The position numbers and the translations under genes were made by a program. The notes beneath the pieces are model-generated. The model saw only the letters and a program-made list of their open reading frames with translations. It did not search any database and was not told where the DNA came from. A stretch of 64,000 nucleotides of DNA from an unicellular cyanobacterium SU3 (lineage in GTDB: Bacteria > Cyanobacteriota > Cyanobacteriia > Cyanobacteriales > Microcystaceae): assembly GCA_002172675.1 (NCBI GenBank), contig NETF01000208.1:1-64000 (forward strand), written 5' to 3'. This document shows positions 1-9,242 of this stretch, one piece after another. Position 1 is the first letter of the stretch. Every line of letters begins with the position of its first letter.

Positions 1-1
1 T

Positions 2-67
2 GGCACAGTAAAAGATGTTTATATTCCCATCAATGATATTTTACCTCTCCCTTCTCCTGCTACATAA
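2..67 (+). CDS. C-terminal end of an unidentified protein (partial)
   Basis: Frame 2 is open from the window edge to a TAA at 65-67, giving 21 codons that end in LPLPSPAT. Most of the gene lies outside the window. The tail is too short to assign a family. It could also be a chance open stretch, since only the missing upstream sequence could confirm it. Confidence 0.35.
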   Translation, partial: GTVKDVYIPINDILPLPSPAT

Positions 68-131
68 TTTAAACTTATGAATTTTGGTGGCGATCGCTTG
101 TCTCAAGCTGACTTTGTGATCTACTGAGTCT

Positions 132-192
132 GTCTTGGTGCGCGTTCCCTAGGCGATTACTAATCGCCGGGGTCGCACCGCATTGCGAGGGG
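132..192 (+). repeat. Dispersed palindromic repeat, copy 1
   Basis: This block starts GTCTTGGTGCGC and ends GGGGTCGCACCGCATTGCG. The middle is a hairpin with perfect 8-base arms, GGCGATTA and TAATCGCC, around a single C. The same outer sequences recur at 13316-13377 (opposite strand) and 47881-47930, with a different hairpin in the middle of copy 2. It therefore looks like a small mobile or REP-like intergenic element. The rest of 68-419 holds no gene or other structure that I can support. Confidence 0.7.
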
Positions 193-425
193 TATTATAA
201 ATAGTAAGCTTTGATTGTAACTAAAAATCCCCCAAAACCGAAGCCGCGAGGAGCAATAGCGACGTGGCGGACTCTTTAGCTATTTTTGAGAACTGGTATA
301 AAATGGTGGGTTACGACAGATTATTATATTCCTGCGATAACCGAAATTTTAGCCATCTAACCCATCCTACTGTAATATTAATGGTAAAATAATAATGCTC
401 CTGTGAAACAAAATAAAGCGTGATT

Positions 426-1232
426 ATGTTACAAATTCTCACAGGTTTCGGTTTTCTTTCAGGAATGAGTTACCCTTTTCGTTTATTAGGATTGTTTAAA
501 TCTAATCCTGGCCTGTTATCTTATATTATTGTTCCTATTTTAGTTAATATTGTTATCGGAATTTTTCTTTATGCTGGTTTATTTTTCTTTGGTTGGCAAG
601 CTACCCAACTGTTAACCGATAGTATCATTAACCGTCTTGATTTACTATTAGCTGATCTTCCGACTTGGTTGAATAGTTTAGATTATGTTGTTATTTTTTT
701 AGGCTGGTTGATTAGAATTCTTTTAAGCTTATTATTATTGATTTTAACAGGGTTTCTTTTAGTTCAATTTGGGGTTTTATTAGCTGCGCCTTGGTACGGT
801 AACTTATCGGAAAAAATAGAGAAAATCAGAACCAATAAAGTAGAAATTATAGAAGTGGGAATAGTTCGAGATATTTGGCGAGCCATTTTATTTGAACTTA
901 AAAAAATAGTCTTAATTTTAGCTTGTGCTATCTCAATCTTTTTATTGAGTTTTCTTCCTGTTATTGGTGCAATTATTTCTACAGTAGGGGGTTTAACAGT
1001 CACAGGAACGATTATTTGTTTAGACTTTTTTGATGGTGCATTAGAAAGAAGACGACTTAAGTTTAGAAAAAAAGTTAACCTCGTTTGGAAATGTTTTCCA
1101 GCAAGTGCAGGGTTTGCTTTAATATGTTTATTATTAATTGGTATCCCTTTTATTAACTTAATTACCATTCCTTTTTGTGTGGGAAGTGGAACTTTATTTG
1201 TTTGCGATCGCATTCTGCCAAAGTATTTATAA
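426..1232 (+). CDS. EI24/CysZ-like integral membrane protein
   Basis: The protein has about 268 residues and several long hydrophobic segments (roughly residues 18-60, 85-120, 155-195 and 220-255). The N-terminal pattern GFGFLSGMSYPFRLL and the mid-region LLAAPWYGNLSEKIE resemble the EI24 (etoposide-induced 2.4)/CysZ domain family. CysZ proteins help sulfate uptake in enterobacteria, but in cyanobacteria the substrate is not established. I chose ATG 426; an in-frame GTG at 420 would add two residues. The next gene follows after 13 bases and then another after 9, so the three probably form one transcription unit. A specific function should not be assigned from this sequence. Confidence 0.65.
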   Translation: MLQILTGFGFLSGMSYPFRLLGLFKSNPGLLSYIIVPILVNIVIGIFLYAGLFFFGWQATQLLTDSIINRLDLLLADLPTWLNSLDYVVIFLGWLIRILLSLLLLILTGFLLVQFGVLLAAPWYGNLSEKIEKIRTNKVEIIEVGIVRDIWRAILFELKKIVLILACAISIFLLSFLPVIGAIISTVGGLTVTGTIICLDFFDGALERRRLKFRKKVNLVWKCFPASAGFALICLLLIGIPFINLITIPFCVGSGTLFVCDRILPKYL

Positions 1233-1245
1233 TATGAGTTAAATT

Positions 1246-2031
1246 ATGATTAAATTCAATACAAAAATTCGTGAAAAAATTGTCTCTGATCTTCTTGATT
1301 CTTTGGTAAGCTTTGAAGAAATAACAGAATTTTTACACCATAAAAGTACAAAAACTTTAATGTGGAATCCTATTAATAAAGATAGTCATCATTTATACGA
1401 TCATTATTTAGATGCTATTTTAACAGTCTATTTTAATAAATATTATATGTTATGTAAATCCCTAATTCAATCGTTAAACGAAGAAAATTATCTATTATAT
1501 GGACTTATTGGCAGATCCTTAATTGAACATACTGCTATTTTAAGATACTATGTCACCAGCAAAATGTTTCCTTTAGTAAAAATAGCTTTAAAAGATGGCA
1601 AAGTCACCACAGAAGAAGTAGAGACGATTATTCCTTGGTTAGAAAAACATTTGAGCGGAAATCGATTTGACTGGGGTGATTTTTTAGTGGATTATTTTGA
1701 CGAATTAGATAATCTAAAACCAGGAAATATTCTCAAAAATTCTCAGGTTAATGTACTAACTTGTTTACAAAAATGGATGAAAGAAGATCAATCAATTCAT
1801 GATTTATATGCGTTATTTTGTGACTTAGTTCATCCTAACTTGGGTAGTACCCTTCTTATTAGTAATGTTGTTGATAATCAAATTTGTATTGGTGGACATT
1901 CTGGAGAAGCGATCGCTTTAGAAATTGTTAATCGAACTTTTAAACAATTATTATCAATTTTTAGAGAAGTTGCTGAACAATTAAAACAACTTCAAACCTT
2001 TAATTTTTCTGATTATATTAGAGTTACTTAA
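1246..2031 (+). CDS. Hypothetical helical protein
   Basis: The protein has 261 residues, no signal peptide and no clear membrane segment. It appears mainly helical. The patterns GLIGRSLIEHTAILRYYV (about residues 86-103) and LFCDLVHPNLGSTLL (about 190-205) recall DUF5677-like proteins, in which conserved E-H and H-P pairs sit on helices, but I cannot confirm membership. It sits 13 bases after the EI24-like gene and 9 bases before the kinase-like gene, so co-transcription is likely. Its function is unknown. Confidence 0.6.
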   Translation: MIKFNTKIREKIVSDLLDSLVSFEEITEFLHHKSTKTLMWNPINKDSHHLYDHYLDAILTVYFNKYYMLCKSLIQSLNEENYLLYGLIGRSLIEHTAILRYYVTSKMFPLVKIALKDGKVTTEEVETIIPWLEKHLSGNRFDWGDFLVDYFDELDNLKPGNILKNSQVNVLTCLQKWMKEDQSIHDLYALFCDLVHPNLGSTLLISNVVDNQICIGGHSGEAIALEIVNRTFKQLLSIFREVAEQLKQLQTFNFSDYIRVT

Positions 2032-2040
2032 GAAAAAATT

Positions 2041-3558
2041 ATGGATATTTCAACCCTCATTAAAAAACTCCAAAATCCGAATAGTTATCCTCATACTGTA
2101 CAAGATTCAATTAAAGTTGTTCAAACCCATGCGTCAGCTATTTTTTTAACAGGAAAGTATGCTTATAAAATCAAAAAACCTGTTGATTTTGGCTTTTTGG
2201 ACTATTCAACACTTGAAAAACGTCAACATTTTTTAAACCAAGAGTTGAGCATGAATCAAGCGATCGCTCCTGATATTTATTTAGAAGTTTTACCGATTAC
2301 GTTAGAAAATAATCAAGTAAAAATAGGAGGACAAGGAAAAATTGTAGATTATATTCTCAAGATGAATCAGTTTCCTCAAAATTGTTTATTTATCAATCTA
2401 TTTCAAAGAAGAAAACTAGAAAAACATCATTTAGAAGACTTAGGAAAAGTAGTGGCAAATTTTCACAAAAATACACAAGCGAATGATTATATTCGTAGTT
2501 TTGGTGAGATTGAAGTCATCAAAAAATCTATTGATGAAAATTATGAAAGAACTAAAAAATATATCAGTATTGCTCAAACAGAAAAACAATATCAGGAAAC
2601 AAAAAACTTTACTGATCGCTATTTTGAACAAAAACAAGACTATTTTAAAAAACGACAAAAAAAAGATAAAATCAGAGAATGTCACGGAGACTTACACTTA
2701 AAAAATGTTTGTTTATGGAATAATAAAATACAACTATTTGATCGCATTGAATTTAATGAAGAATTTCGCTACGTTGACGTGATGTTTGATGTAGCATTTA
2801 CTGTCATGGACTTAGATGCCAGAAACCGTCAAGATTTTAGTAATATTTTCCTCAATACTTATTTAGAATATACGGGAGATTGGCAAGGATTACAAGTATT
2901 ACCCGTCTATCTTTCCCGTCAAGCTTATGTTAGAGCAAAAGTTAATTCGATGGTACTTGATGATCCTAATATTTCCGATGAAGAACATAAAAAAGCCCAA
3001 GAAGATGCCAAAAATTATTATCATTTAGCTTGGCAATATACCCAACAACATCAAGGAAAAATTATCATGATGTCAGGGTTATCAGGATCAGGAAAAACTA
3101 CAATAGCAAAATATCTTGCTCAAGAAATTAATGCTATTCTAATTCGCTCTGATGCTGTACGCAAACACCTAGGAAATATTTCCTTAGACGAAACAGGAGA
3201 CAGTCAACTTTATAGTGAAGAAATGAACCAAAAAACTTATGACAATTTAATACAACTAGGTGAAATGATTGCAAAAGAAGGATTTAACGTAATTTTAGAC
3301 GCTAAATTTGATCGACATCAATGGCGAGAACCCGTGATAGAAATAGCAAAAAAAGATAACATTCCCTTGACAATTTTATATTGTTATGCACCGTTAGAGA
3401 TTTTAAGCGATCGCCTCTCCAAACGCCAAGGAGACATTTCTGATGCAACCGCCAATTTATTGGAACAACAACAAAATAATGCTCAAGATTTTAATCAACA
3501 CGAAATGAGTTATGTTCAGACAATTGATACTACTAGCAACTGGAAAGAAATTGTATGA
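2041..3558 (+). CDS. Phosphotransferase-like/P-loop kinase fusion protein
   Basis: Two domains are visible in 505 residues. The N-terminal half resembles aminoglycoside/choline kinase (APH) folds, with a YKIKKP lysine region near residue 43 and a Brenner-type catalytic motif CHGDLHLKNV near 213-222. The C-terminal part is a P-loop kinase of the AAA_33/zeta-toxin-like type: GLSGSGKTT near 344-352, an IRSDAVRK segment and a LDAKFDRHQW segment. This architecture is often annotated as bifunctional aminoglycoside phosphotransferase/ATP-binding protein. The real substrate is unknown, and antibiotic resistance should not be inferred. It is the last gene of the likely three-gene unit. A hairpin at 3639-3666 lies downstream. 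Confidence 0.8.
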   Translation: MDISTLIKKLQNPNSYPHTVQDSIKVVQTHASAIFLTGKYAYKIKKPVDFGFLDYSTLEKRQHFLNQELSMNQAIAPDIYLEVLPITLENNQVKIGGQGKIVDYILKMNQFPQNCLFINLFQRRKLEKHHLEDLGKVVANFHKNTQANDYIRSFGEIEVIKKSIDENYERTKKYISIAQTEKQYQETKNFTDRYFEQKQDYFKKRQKKDKIRECHGDLHLKNVCLWNNKIQLFDRIEFNEEFRYVDVMFDVAFTVMDLDARNRQDFSNIFLNTYLEYTGDWQGLQVLPVYLSRQAYVRAKVNSMVLDDPNISDEEHKKAQEDAKNYYHLAWQYTQQHQGKIIMMSGLSGSGKTTIAKYLAQEINAILIRSDAVRKHLGNISLDETGDSQLYSEEMNQKTYDNLIQLGEMIAKEGFNVILDAKFDRHQWREPVIEIAKKDNIPLTILYCYAPLEILSDRLSKRQGDISDATANLLEQQQNNAQDFNQHEMSYVQTIDTTSNWKEIV

Positions 3559-3638
3559 GTTCATCAAATCTATTTCCTTGACGACTTAAATTAATTGATA
3601 TGTATATAAATACTTAATTTACCCTCAAACCCATTCCT

Positions 3639-3666
3639 GTAGGGATCAACAGCCATTGATCCCTAC
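3639..3666. repeat. Perfect 11-bp stem hairpin, intergenic
   Basis: GTAGGGATCAA is followed by a 6-base loop (CAGCCA) and TTGATCCCTAC. The stem is perfect but no T-run follows. It is therefore more likely a repeat-type palindrome, possibly stabilising the 3' end of the upstream transcript, than a classic Rho-independent terminator. Confidence 0.7.
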
Positions 3667-3743
3667 CCGTAGGTAATCAAACGTAACTAAAATGCAAAAA
3701 ATAAATCATAAAAATGCAAAAAACGAATTATATCTAACGTTTT

Positions 3744-3785
3744 GTTACATTAGCTACAAAATATCTCAAAGGGTAGAGGTTAAAT
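3744..3785 (+). promoter_or_regulatory. NtcA-type nitrogen-controlled promoter of nirA
   Basis: GTTACATTAGCTAC (3744-3757) matches the NtcA consensus GTA-N8-TAC with one change. A -10-like TTAAAT lies at 3780-3785, 22 bases after the box. That is the usual class II geometry, with the box in place of a -35 element. It would put transcription start near 3792 and a short leader before the GTG of nirA. NtcA control of nirA is established in other cyanobacteria; here it is inferred from the site. Confidence 0.6.
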
Positions 3786-3818
3786 AGGTACAACTCGACC
3801 AGATGGAGGGTTTTCCCT

Positions 3819-5363
3819 GTGGTGCAAAGTACCCAATCAAAAAACAAAGAAAAGTTAAACAAATTTGAAAAGATCAAGGCCGAAAAAGATGGACTCGCTA
3901 TAAAAGATGAATTAGAACACTTTGCCCGTATCGGTTGGGAAGCAATGGACAAAACCGATCTCGAACATCGCCTCAAATGGGTGGGCATTTTCTACCGTCC
4001 TGTCACCCCTGGCAAGTTCATGTTAAGGATGCGGATGCCGAATGGTATCCTAACCAGTGACCAAATGCGGGTTCTTGGTCATATTGTACAACGATATGGA
4101 GACGATGGAAACGCCGACATCACCACCCGACAAAACCTGCAACTGAGGGGTATTCGTCTCGAAGATATCCCCGACATCTTTAACCGTCTCGACGCAGCTA
4201 AGATGACATCTGTGCAGTCAGGGATGGATAACGTCCGTAATATTACGGGTTCACCCATGGCCGGTTTAGATGCAGATGAACTCATCGACACCCGTGAGTT
4301 AGTCCAAAAAGTACAGAACATGATTACTAACCACGGTGAAGGTAATTATGACTTTACTAACTTACCCCGAAAGTTCAATATTGCTATTGAAGGGGGACGA
4401 GATAACTCAGTTCACGCCGAAATTAATGATATTGCCTTCGTTCCTGCTTATAAAGACGATGAATTAGGGTTTAATGTGGTCGTTGGTGGCTTTTTCTCTG
4501 CCAAACGCTGCGATGCGGCCATTTCTCTGAATGCTTGGGTTCCTCCCACAGAAGACGCTGTTGTGGGGTTATGCCGTGCCATTTTAAGCGTATTTCGAGA
4601 TCATGGTTCAAGGGCAAACCGTCAAAAGTCCCGCCTGATGTGGTTAATTGACGAATGGGGCATAGATAAGTTCCGTGAAGCAGTAGAAGCAGAATTGAGC
4701 TATAAATTAACTCCAGAAGCTGAAAAAGACGAAATTGACTGGGAAAAACGGGATCATATCGGTGTCTTCCCCCAAAAACAAGCAGGTTTAAACTATGTCG
4801 GGATGCACATTCCCATTGGGCGTTTATACGCTGAGGATATGCTAGACTTAGCCAGAATAGCTGAAGTTTATGGAAATAGCCAAATTCGCCTTACCGTTGA
4901 GCAAAATGTCATTATTCCCAATATTCCCGACGACAACTTAGAGACATTTCTAGAAGAACCCATTTTAGAAAAGTTTAGTATTAGCCCAAAACCCTTACAA
5001 AGAGCCTTAGTTTCTTGTACCGGGTCGCAATTTTGCAACTTTGCCCTGGTGGAGACGAAAAACCGCGCGTTAGCTTTGGCTAAGGAACTCGATGAAGCCT
5101 TAGAACTCCCCCAAACCGTGCGTATTCATTGGACAGGTTGCCCCAACTCCTGTGGACAACCTCAAGTGGCCGATATTGGCTTAATGGGGACGAAAGTTCG
5201 CAAAGATGGCAAAACCGTCGAAGGGGTTGACCTGTATATGGGTGGAAAAGTGGGTAAGGATGCTCATTTAGGTACTTGTGTGCAGAAAGGTATTGCTTGC
5301 GACGATTTACTCCCTGTTTTGTCGGAACTCTTAATTGAGAATTTCGGGGCAAAACGGCGGTAA
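3819..5363 (+). CDS. nirA: Ferredoxin-nitrite reductase
   Basis: The 514-residue product reduces nitrite to ammonium with six electrons from ferredoxin, using siroheme and a [4Fe-4S] cluster. The four cluster/siroheme cysteines are visible in CTGSQFC (about 401-407) and TGCPNSC (about 441-445). The two nitrite/sulfite reductase ferredoxin-like half domains (for example RMRMPNGILTSDQMR near residue 67) precede each of the two catalytic halves. The start is GTG 3819 with GGAGGG at 3805-3810, 8 bases upstream; a GTG at 3822 is the alternative. nrtP follows 74 bases downstream in the same direction. Length and motifs fit nitrite reductase better than sulfite reductase, and the nrtP neighbour supports that. 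Confidence 0.95.
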   Translation: MVQSTQSKNKEKLNKFEKIKAEKDGLAIKDELEHFARIGWEAMDKTDLEHRLKWVGIFYRPVTPGKFMLRMRMPNGILTSDQMRVLGHIVQRYGDDGNADITTRQNLQLRGIRLEDIPDIFNRLDAAKMTSVQSGMDNVRNITGSPMAGLDADELIDTRELVQKVQNMITNHGEGNYDFTNLPRKFNIAIEGGRDNSVHAEINDIAFVPAYKDDELGFNVVVGGFFSAKRCDAAISLNAWVPPTEDAVVGLCRAILSVFRDHGSRANRQKSRLMWLIDEWGIDKFREAVEAELSYKLTPEAEKDEIDWEKRDHIGVFPQKQAGLNYVGMHIPIGRLYAEDMLDLARIAEVYGNSQIRLTVEQNVIIPNIPDDNLETFLEEPILEKFSISPKPLQRALVSCTGSQFCNFALVETKNRALALAKELDEALELPQTVRIHWTGCPNSCGQPQVADIGLMGTKVRKDGKTVEGVDLYMGGKVGKDAHLGTCVQKGIACDDLLPVLSELLIENFGAKRR

Positions 5364-5437
5364 TAACAGGGACTTAACACTATTAAGCCCCTACAAAAAC
5401 CTTCAAAAATAACTATATCGAGAGGAAAAAAACAAAA

Positions 5438-7027
5438 ATGCTTGCAGAAATGTGGTCTTTTCGTGGAAGATATAAAATTCTCCATCTGACTTGGTTTGCC
5501 TTCTTTTTATCCTTTGTGGTCTGGTTTAACCTTGCACCCTTGGCAACCCAGGTAAAAGCTGATTTTGGGCTAGAAGTTAGTCAAATTAGAACCTTAGCTA
5601 TCTGTAACGTAGCTTTAACGGTTCCTGCGCGGATTATCATTGGAATGTTATTGGACCGCTATGGGCCGAGAATTACCTATACATTGCTGTTGATATATGC
5701 AGCGATTCCCTGTTTAATCTTTGCAACAGCACAAAGCTTTACCCAGTTAGTGATTGGACGGTTAATGTTAGGTATCGTCGGTGCCGGCTTTGTCATTGGT
5801 ATTCGCATGGTTGCAGAATGGTTCCCCCCCAAAGAAATAGGACTCGCTGAAGGTATTTATGGCGGTTGGGGGAACTTTGGGTCGGCGGCCGCTGCTTTTA
5901 CCCTGCCTACCATCGGCGGATGGTTCGCTTTTGGCGCAGTTTCCCCCGCAGGTGATCCCCTCCTCAATTGGCGACTTTGTATCGCTGGAACAGGCATTAT
6001 TGCTGCGCTGTATGGACTTTTATACTACAATAACGTTCAGGATCATCCCCCAGGAAAAGTCTACCGTAAGCCTAAAAGTGCCAGAGGGATTGAAGTCACT
6101 ACGAAAAAAGATTTTTGGTTCTTAATGGTGATGAATGCACCGTTATCCGGCATTCTCATGGTATTAGCTTGGCGGTTAAACCGTATTGGTTTCTACGGTA
6201 ATAATGCGATGTATATTGTTTGGGCTTGTTTATTGGGCTTATATCTTTTCCAAGCTTATAACTGTTGGGTGGTGAATAAAGACTTAATGACCGGTAAGAA
6301 GCATTATCCAGCAAAAGATCGCTATCGTTTCTCTCAGGTTGCTATCTTAGAATTAACTTATGTGGTGAACTTTGGATCAGAGTTAGCGGTCGTTTCTATG
6401 CTTCCTGCGTTCTTTGAAGGGACATTTGCTTTAACACCAGCACAAGCAGGAATGATCGCCTCTAGTTACGCATTTATGAACTTAGCCTCTCGTCCAGGTG
6501 GGGGTTTAATCTCTGATAAGTTGGGTAGTCGCAAGAATACAATGGCTGTGTTAACCCTGTGTATGGGTATTGGTTATCTAATGTTGGGTAATGTAACGAG
6601 CAGTTGGTGGCTACCGGGGGCTATTTTATTAACGATGGCTTGTTCATTCTTTGTGCAAGCAGGAGAAGGATCTACTTTTGCGATCGTTCCTCTGGTAAAA
6701 CGCCGTATTACGGGGCAAGTTGCCGGTAATGTGGGGGCTTACGGGAATGTGGGTGCAGTGGCTTATTTGACCATTTTTAGCCTCCTGCCGGAATGGTTAG
6801 GAGGCGGTAATAACCCTAGTGAGGCGATTATTTCCCAAGCTAATAGTATGTTTTTCCAGATAATGGGGACGATGGCTATTATTGTTGCCTTTTTATGCTG
6901 GTTTATCCTCAGAGAACCGGAAGGATCATTTGCTGAACATCATCAAGGAGAAGAAGAGGATCGTGACTTATCCCATGTTCATGCGATAGAAAGCGATGCT
7001 TCTGTTGATTCTATTACTAGGGGTTAA
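5438..7027 (+). CDS. nrtP: Nitrate/nitrite permease, major facilitator type
   Basis: The 529-residue membrane protein has about 12 hydrophobic segments. It carries NarK/NrtP-family signatures: WFNLAPLATQVKADFGL near residue 30, a MFS loop 2-3 motif GMLLDRYGPR, and a glycine-rich nitrate signature GIVGAGFVIGIRMV in the first half. A second signature is present in the C-terminal half near GQVAGNVGAYGNVGAVAY. NrtP is the single-component nitrate/nitrite transporter found in many marine cyanobacteria in place of the ABC system NrtABCD. It follows nirA by 74 bases and has an AGAGG-type ribosome site, so it is probably in the NtcA-controlled operon. No narB (nitrate reductase) gene follows in this window. 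Confidence 0.93.
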   Translation: MLAEMWSFRGRYKILHLTWFAFFLSFVVWFNLAPLATQVKADFGLEVSQIRTLAICNVALTVPARIIIGMLLDRYGPRITYTLLLIYAAIPCLIFATAQSFTQLVIGRLMLGIVGAGFVIGIRMVAEWFPPKEIGLAEGIYGGWGNFGSAAAAFTLPTIGGWFAFGAVSPAGDPLLNWRLCIAGTGIIAALYGLLYYNNVQDHPPGKVYRKPKSARGIEVTTKKDFWFLMVMNAPLSGILMVLAWRLNRIGFYGNNAMYIVWACLLGLYLFQAYNCWVVNKDLMTGKKHYPAKDRYRFSQVAILELTYVVNFGSELAVVSMLPAFFEGTFALTPAQAGMIASSYAFMNLASRPGGGLISDKLGSRKNTMAVLTLCMGIGYLMLGNVTSSWWLPGAILLTMACSFFVQAGEGSTFAIVPLVKRRITGQVAGNVGAYGNVGAVAYLTIFSLLPEWLGGGNNPSEAIISQANSMFFQIMGTMAIIVAFLCWFILREPEGSFAEHHQGEEEDRDLSHVHAIESDASVDSITRG

Positions 7028-7654
7028 CCTACATTATTCATGGAGAAAAAATAAAACCAAAAAGATAAGAAATTGGCATCAAAAGCGATTTTTTATCTTA
7101 TGTCACCATTCATCCCTAACTTTTTCATAAGATGGGTATGAATGGCGACCAAAATATAAACCACGAAGTGTCCATATTATCGTCTTAATTCCACTATTGC
7201 TGCATTTAGCATGACATTTTTGATAAAAAAACAGTTAGTAGTGCCTTTAAGTTCAATCCTTAACAATCAAGTCATTTTCCTTTGGGGTAATGTGACTCAA
7301 TTCCTTGATTTGTCCGAAATATAGGTGACAAATCAAATAAGGATTTTCCTTTTGGCTACTAAACTAACTGCTCCACTGTTGTTCCCTAACCACCTACAAT
7401 AATGAGGCTTATTACTAGAAGATACAACCTTAGTTTAGGAACTTAAGGCAGAAGTTAAGCATTTCTCTACAAAAATAGCTGAAGCTCAGTCATAGAGAGT
7501 GTTTTGACGCTTTGGACTTTTGAGACTATTGTTGCTTAAGTTCGGATCAAGGTTGCTTAAGTTAGGATCTCAGTTAGAACGACGAGCTACAGCGTGTAAC
7601 GCAAAGCAAAAGTATAAATCATATGGATTTTACCAATTAATAATTATTAATTAA
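7028..7654. other. Gene-poor stretch, possible relic sequence
   Basis: No intact gene is visible in 627 bases. A small hairpin lies at 7307-7334 (arms GATTTGTC/GACAAATC, 12-base loop). A two-copy tandem repeat lies at 7531-7572. Around 7410-7500 the plus strand reads a short charged peptide (ELKAEVKHFSTKIAEAQ) broken by stops. It resembles the start of some transposases, but this is weak. The stretch may be decayed mobile DNA. Confidence 0.4.
7531..7572. repeat. Two-copy 21-bp tandem repeat
   Basis: GTTGCTTAAGTTCGGATCAAG is immediately followed by GTTGCTTAAGTTAGGATCTCA, with 17 of 21 positions identical. It sits in the gene-poor stretch before the convergent end of miaB. Its function is unknown; it may be a protein-binding site or an end of a decayed element. 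Confidence 0.6.
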
Positions 7655-8995
7655 TTAAATGGCTTCTCCTGTTAAGCTAAATGCACGCACTTCAGTAATT
7701 TTTACTTTAATTAATTGTCCTTTTAATTGGTCAATATGACCCTTAAAAAAGGTCAATCGATTCCCTCTAGTTCTTCCCATAACTTGACTGTTATCTTTAG
7801 GGTTTTGATCTTCAACTAATACTTCTTCTATTCGGTTTAAATACCGTTGCGATCGCTGGGCTGCTTTTTGGGCAACTAAGTGGTTTAATCGTTGTAAGCG
7901 ATCGCTTTTTATTTCTTCGCTTAATTGATTGTCCCAAAGGGCTGCAGGGGTTCCAGGACGGGGGGAATAAGCGGCCGTGTTGAGTTGATCAAACCCAATA
8001 TCATCCACTAATTTTAAAGTATTTTCAAACTGTTCTTCTGTTTCTCCAGGAAACCCAACAATGGCATCTGCACTAATAGAAGCATCGGGCATATATTGAC
8101 GAATTTTATCAATAATTTTGCGATATTTTTCGTGAGTGTAACCCCGTTTCATGGCTTTTAAAAGGTCATTATCTCCTGATTGAAAGGGAATATGAAAATG
8201 TTCACAAACTTTAGGTAATTCGTGACAGGCTTTAATTAATCGTTCGGTAAAATAACGGGGATGACTGGTGGCAAATCTTAGTCTTTCAATACCAGGAATA
8301 TCGTGAACTTGATAAAGTAAATCTGTTAAAGTATGTTCATGTCTTCCGGTTTCGGTGACTCCAGGTAAATCTCGGCCATAAGCATCAATATTCTGCCCTA
8401 ACAAAGTAATTTCTTTATACCCTTGTTTGCCTAATAATTCCATTTCAGCATAAATTGCTTCGGGAGTTCGAGATTGTTCGACTCCTCTGACGTTAGGAAC
8501 CACACAATAACTACAGCGTTCATTACAACCATAAATAATATTGACCCAAGCAGTCACGGTACTATCTCGACGGGGTTTGGTAATATCTTCTACGATATGG
8601 ATAGGTTCAGTGGCAACCACTTGATTTCCGTCAAAAACCTGGGTTAATAAGTCTTGTAAACGGTTAGCGTGTTGGGGCCCCATGACTAAATCTAACTCTG
8701 GAACTCGTCTTAAGATTTGTTCTCCTTCTTGCTGGGCCACACATCCAGCTACCACTAAAGTTAAATCAGGGTGTTCGTGTTTCCGTTTGGCCTGTCTCCC
8801 TAGATAAGAATAAACTTTTTGTTCGGCATTATCCCGAATGGTACAGGTATTATAGAGGATGACATCAGCACCATTCGGGTCCTCAGACCATTGAAACCCC
8901 ATGTCTTCTAAAATACCGGCCATGCGTTCTGAATCAGCTTTATTCATCTGACAGCCAAAAGTCGTGATGTGGTAGTGGCGTGGAGTAGAGGTCAT
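7655..8995 (-). CDS. miaB: tRNA-2-methylthio-N6-dimethylallyladenosine synthase
   Basis: This radical-SAM methylthiotransferase adds a 2-methylthio group to i6A37 of tRNAs reading UNN codons. In 446 residues the UPF0004 domain holds three cluster cysteines (C15, C51, C85). The radical-SAM motif is CNERCSYC (C157, C161, C164). A TRAM-like C-terminal segment follows, with [10 protein letters not shown] near residue 404. The length matches MiaB rather than the shorter RimO-type or eukaryotic CDKAL1-type relatives. The ATG at 8995 is preceded by an AT-rich leader. The gene stands alone, facing away from the Crp-type gene at 9243. Confidence 0.95.
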   Translation of the reverse strand: MTSTPRHYHITTFGCQMNKADSERMAGILEDMGFQWSEDPNGADVILYNTCTIRDNAEQKVYSYLGRQAKRKHEHPDLTLVVAGCVAQQEGEQILRRVPELDLVMGPQHANRLQDLLTQVFDGNQVVATEPIHIVEDITKPRRDSTVTAWVNIIYGCNERCSYCVVPNVRGVEQSRTPEAIYAEMELLGKQGYKEITLLGQNIDAYGRDLPGVTETGRHEHTLTDLLYQVHDIPGIERLRFATSHPRYFTERLIKACHELPKVCEHFHIPFQSGDNDLLKAMKRGYTHEKYRKIIDKIRQYMPDASISADAIVGFPGETEEQFENTLKLVDDIGFDQLNTAAYSPRPGTPAALWDNQLSEEIKSDRLQRLNHLVAQKAAQRSQRYLNRIEEVLVEDQNPKDNSQVMGRTRGNRLTFFKGHIDQLKGQLIKVKITEVRAFSLTGEAI

Positions 8996-9242
8996 GGTTC
9001 TGAGATTACTTTAAACATCCAACTCTTTATTATAATGGCAATATTCGTTTATTGCTTGATCTTTGAACTATGACAAAGATGTGAAATAATATCCCGTAGG
9101 TTTAAAGAACAATTAACTAAGGTTAAACACTCTTATTGATAGTCAGAGAGATATTTGTGGGGTTAACATTCCTGTCTATGATTTTTGATTGTTTTATTAA
9201 TTGGTTATTAATGATCAAATCAGTATCTTAAGAATTTTATTG

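Noticed and set aside
764-1213. 149-codon minus-strand frame
   Set aside because: It is the antisense shadow of the EI24-like membrane gene.
2041-3558. Aminoglycoside resistance gene
   Set aside because: The APH-like fold is shared by many kinases. The P-loop kinase fusion and context give no support for drug resistance.
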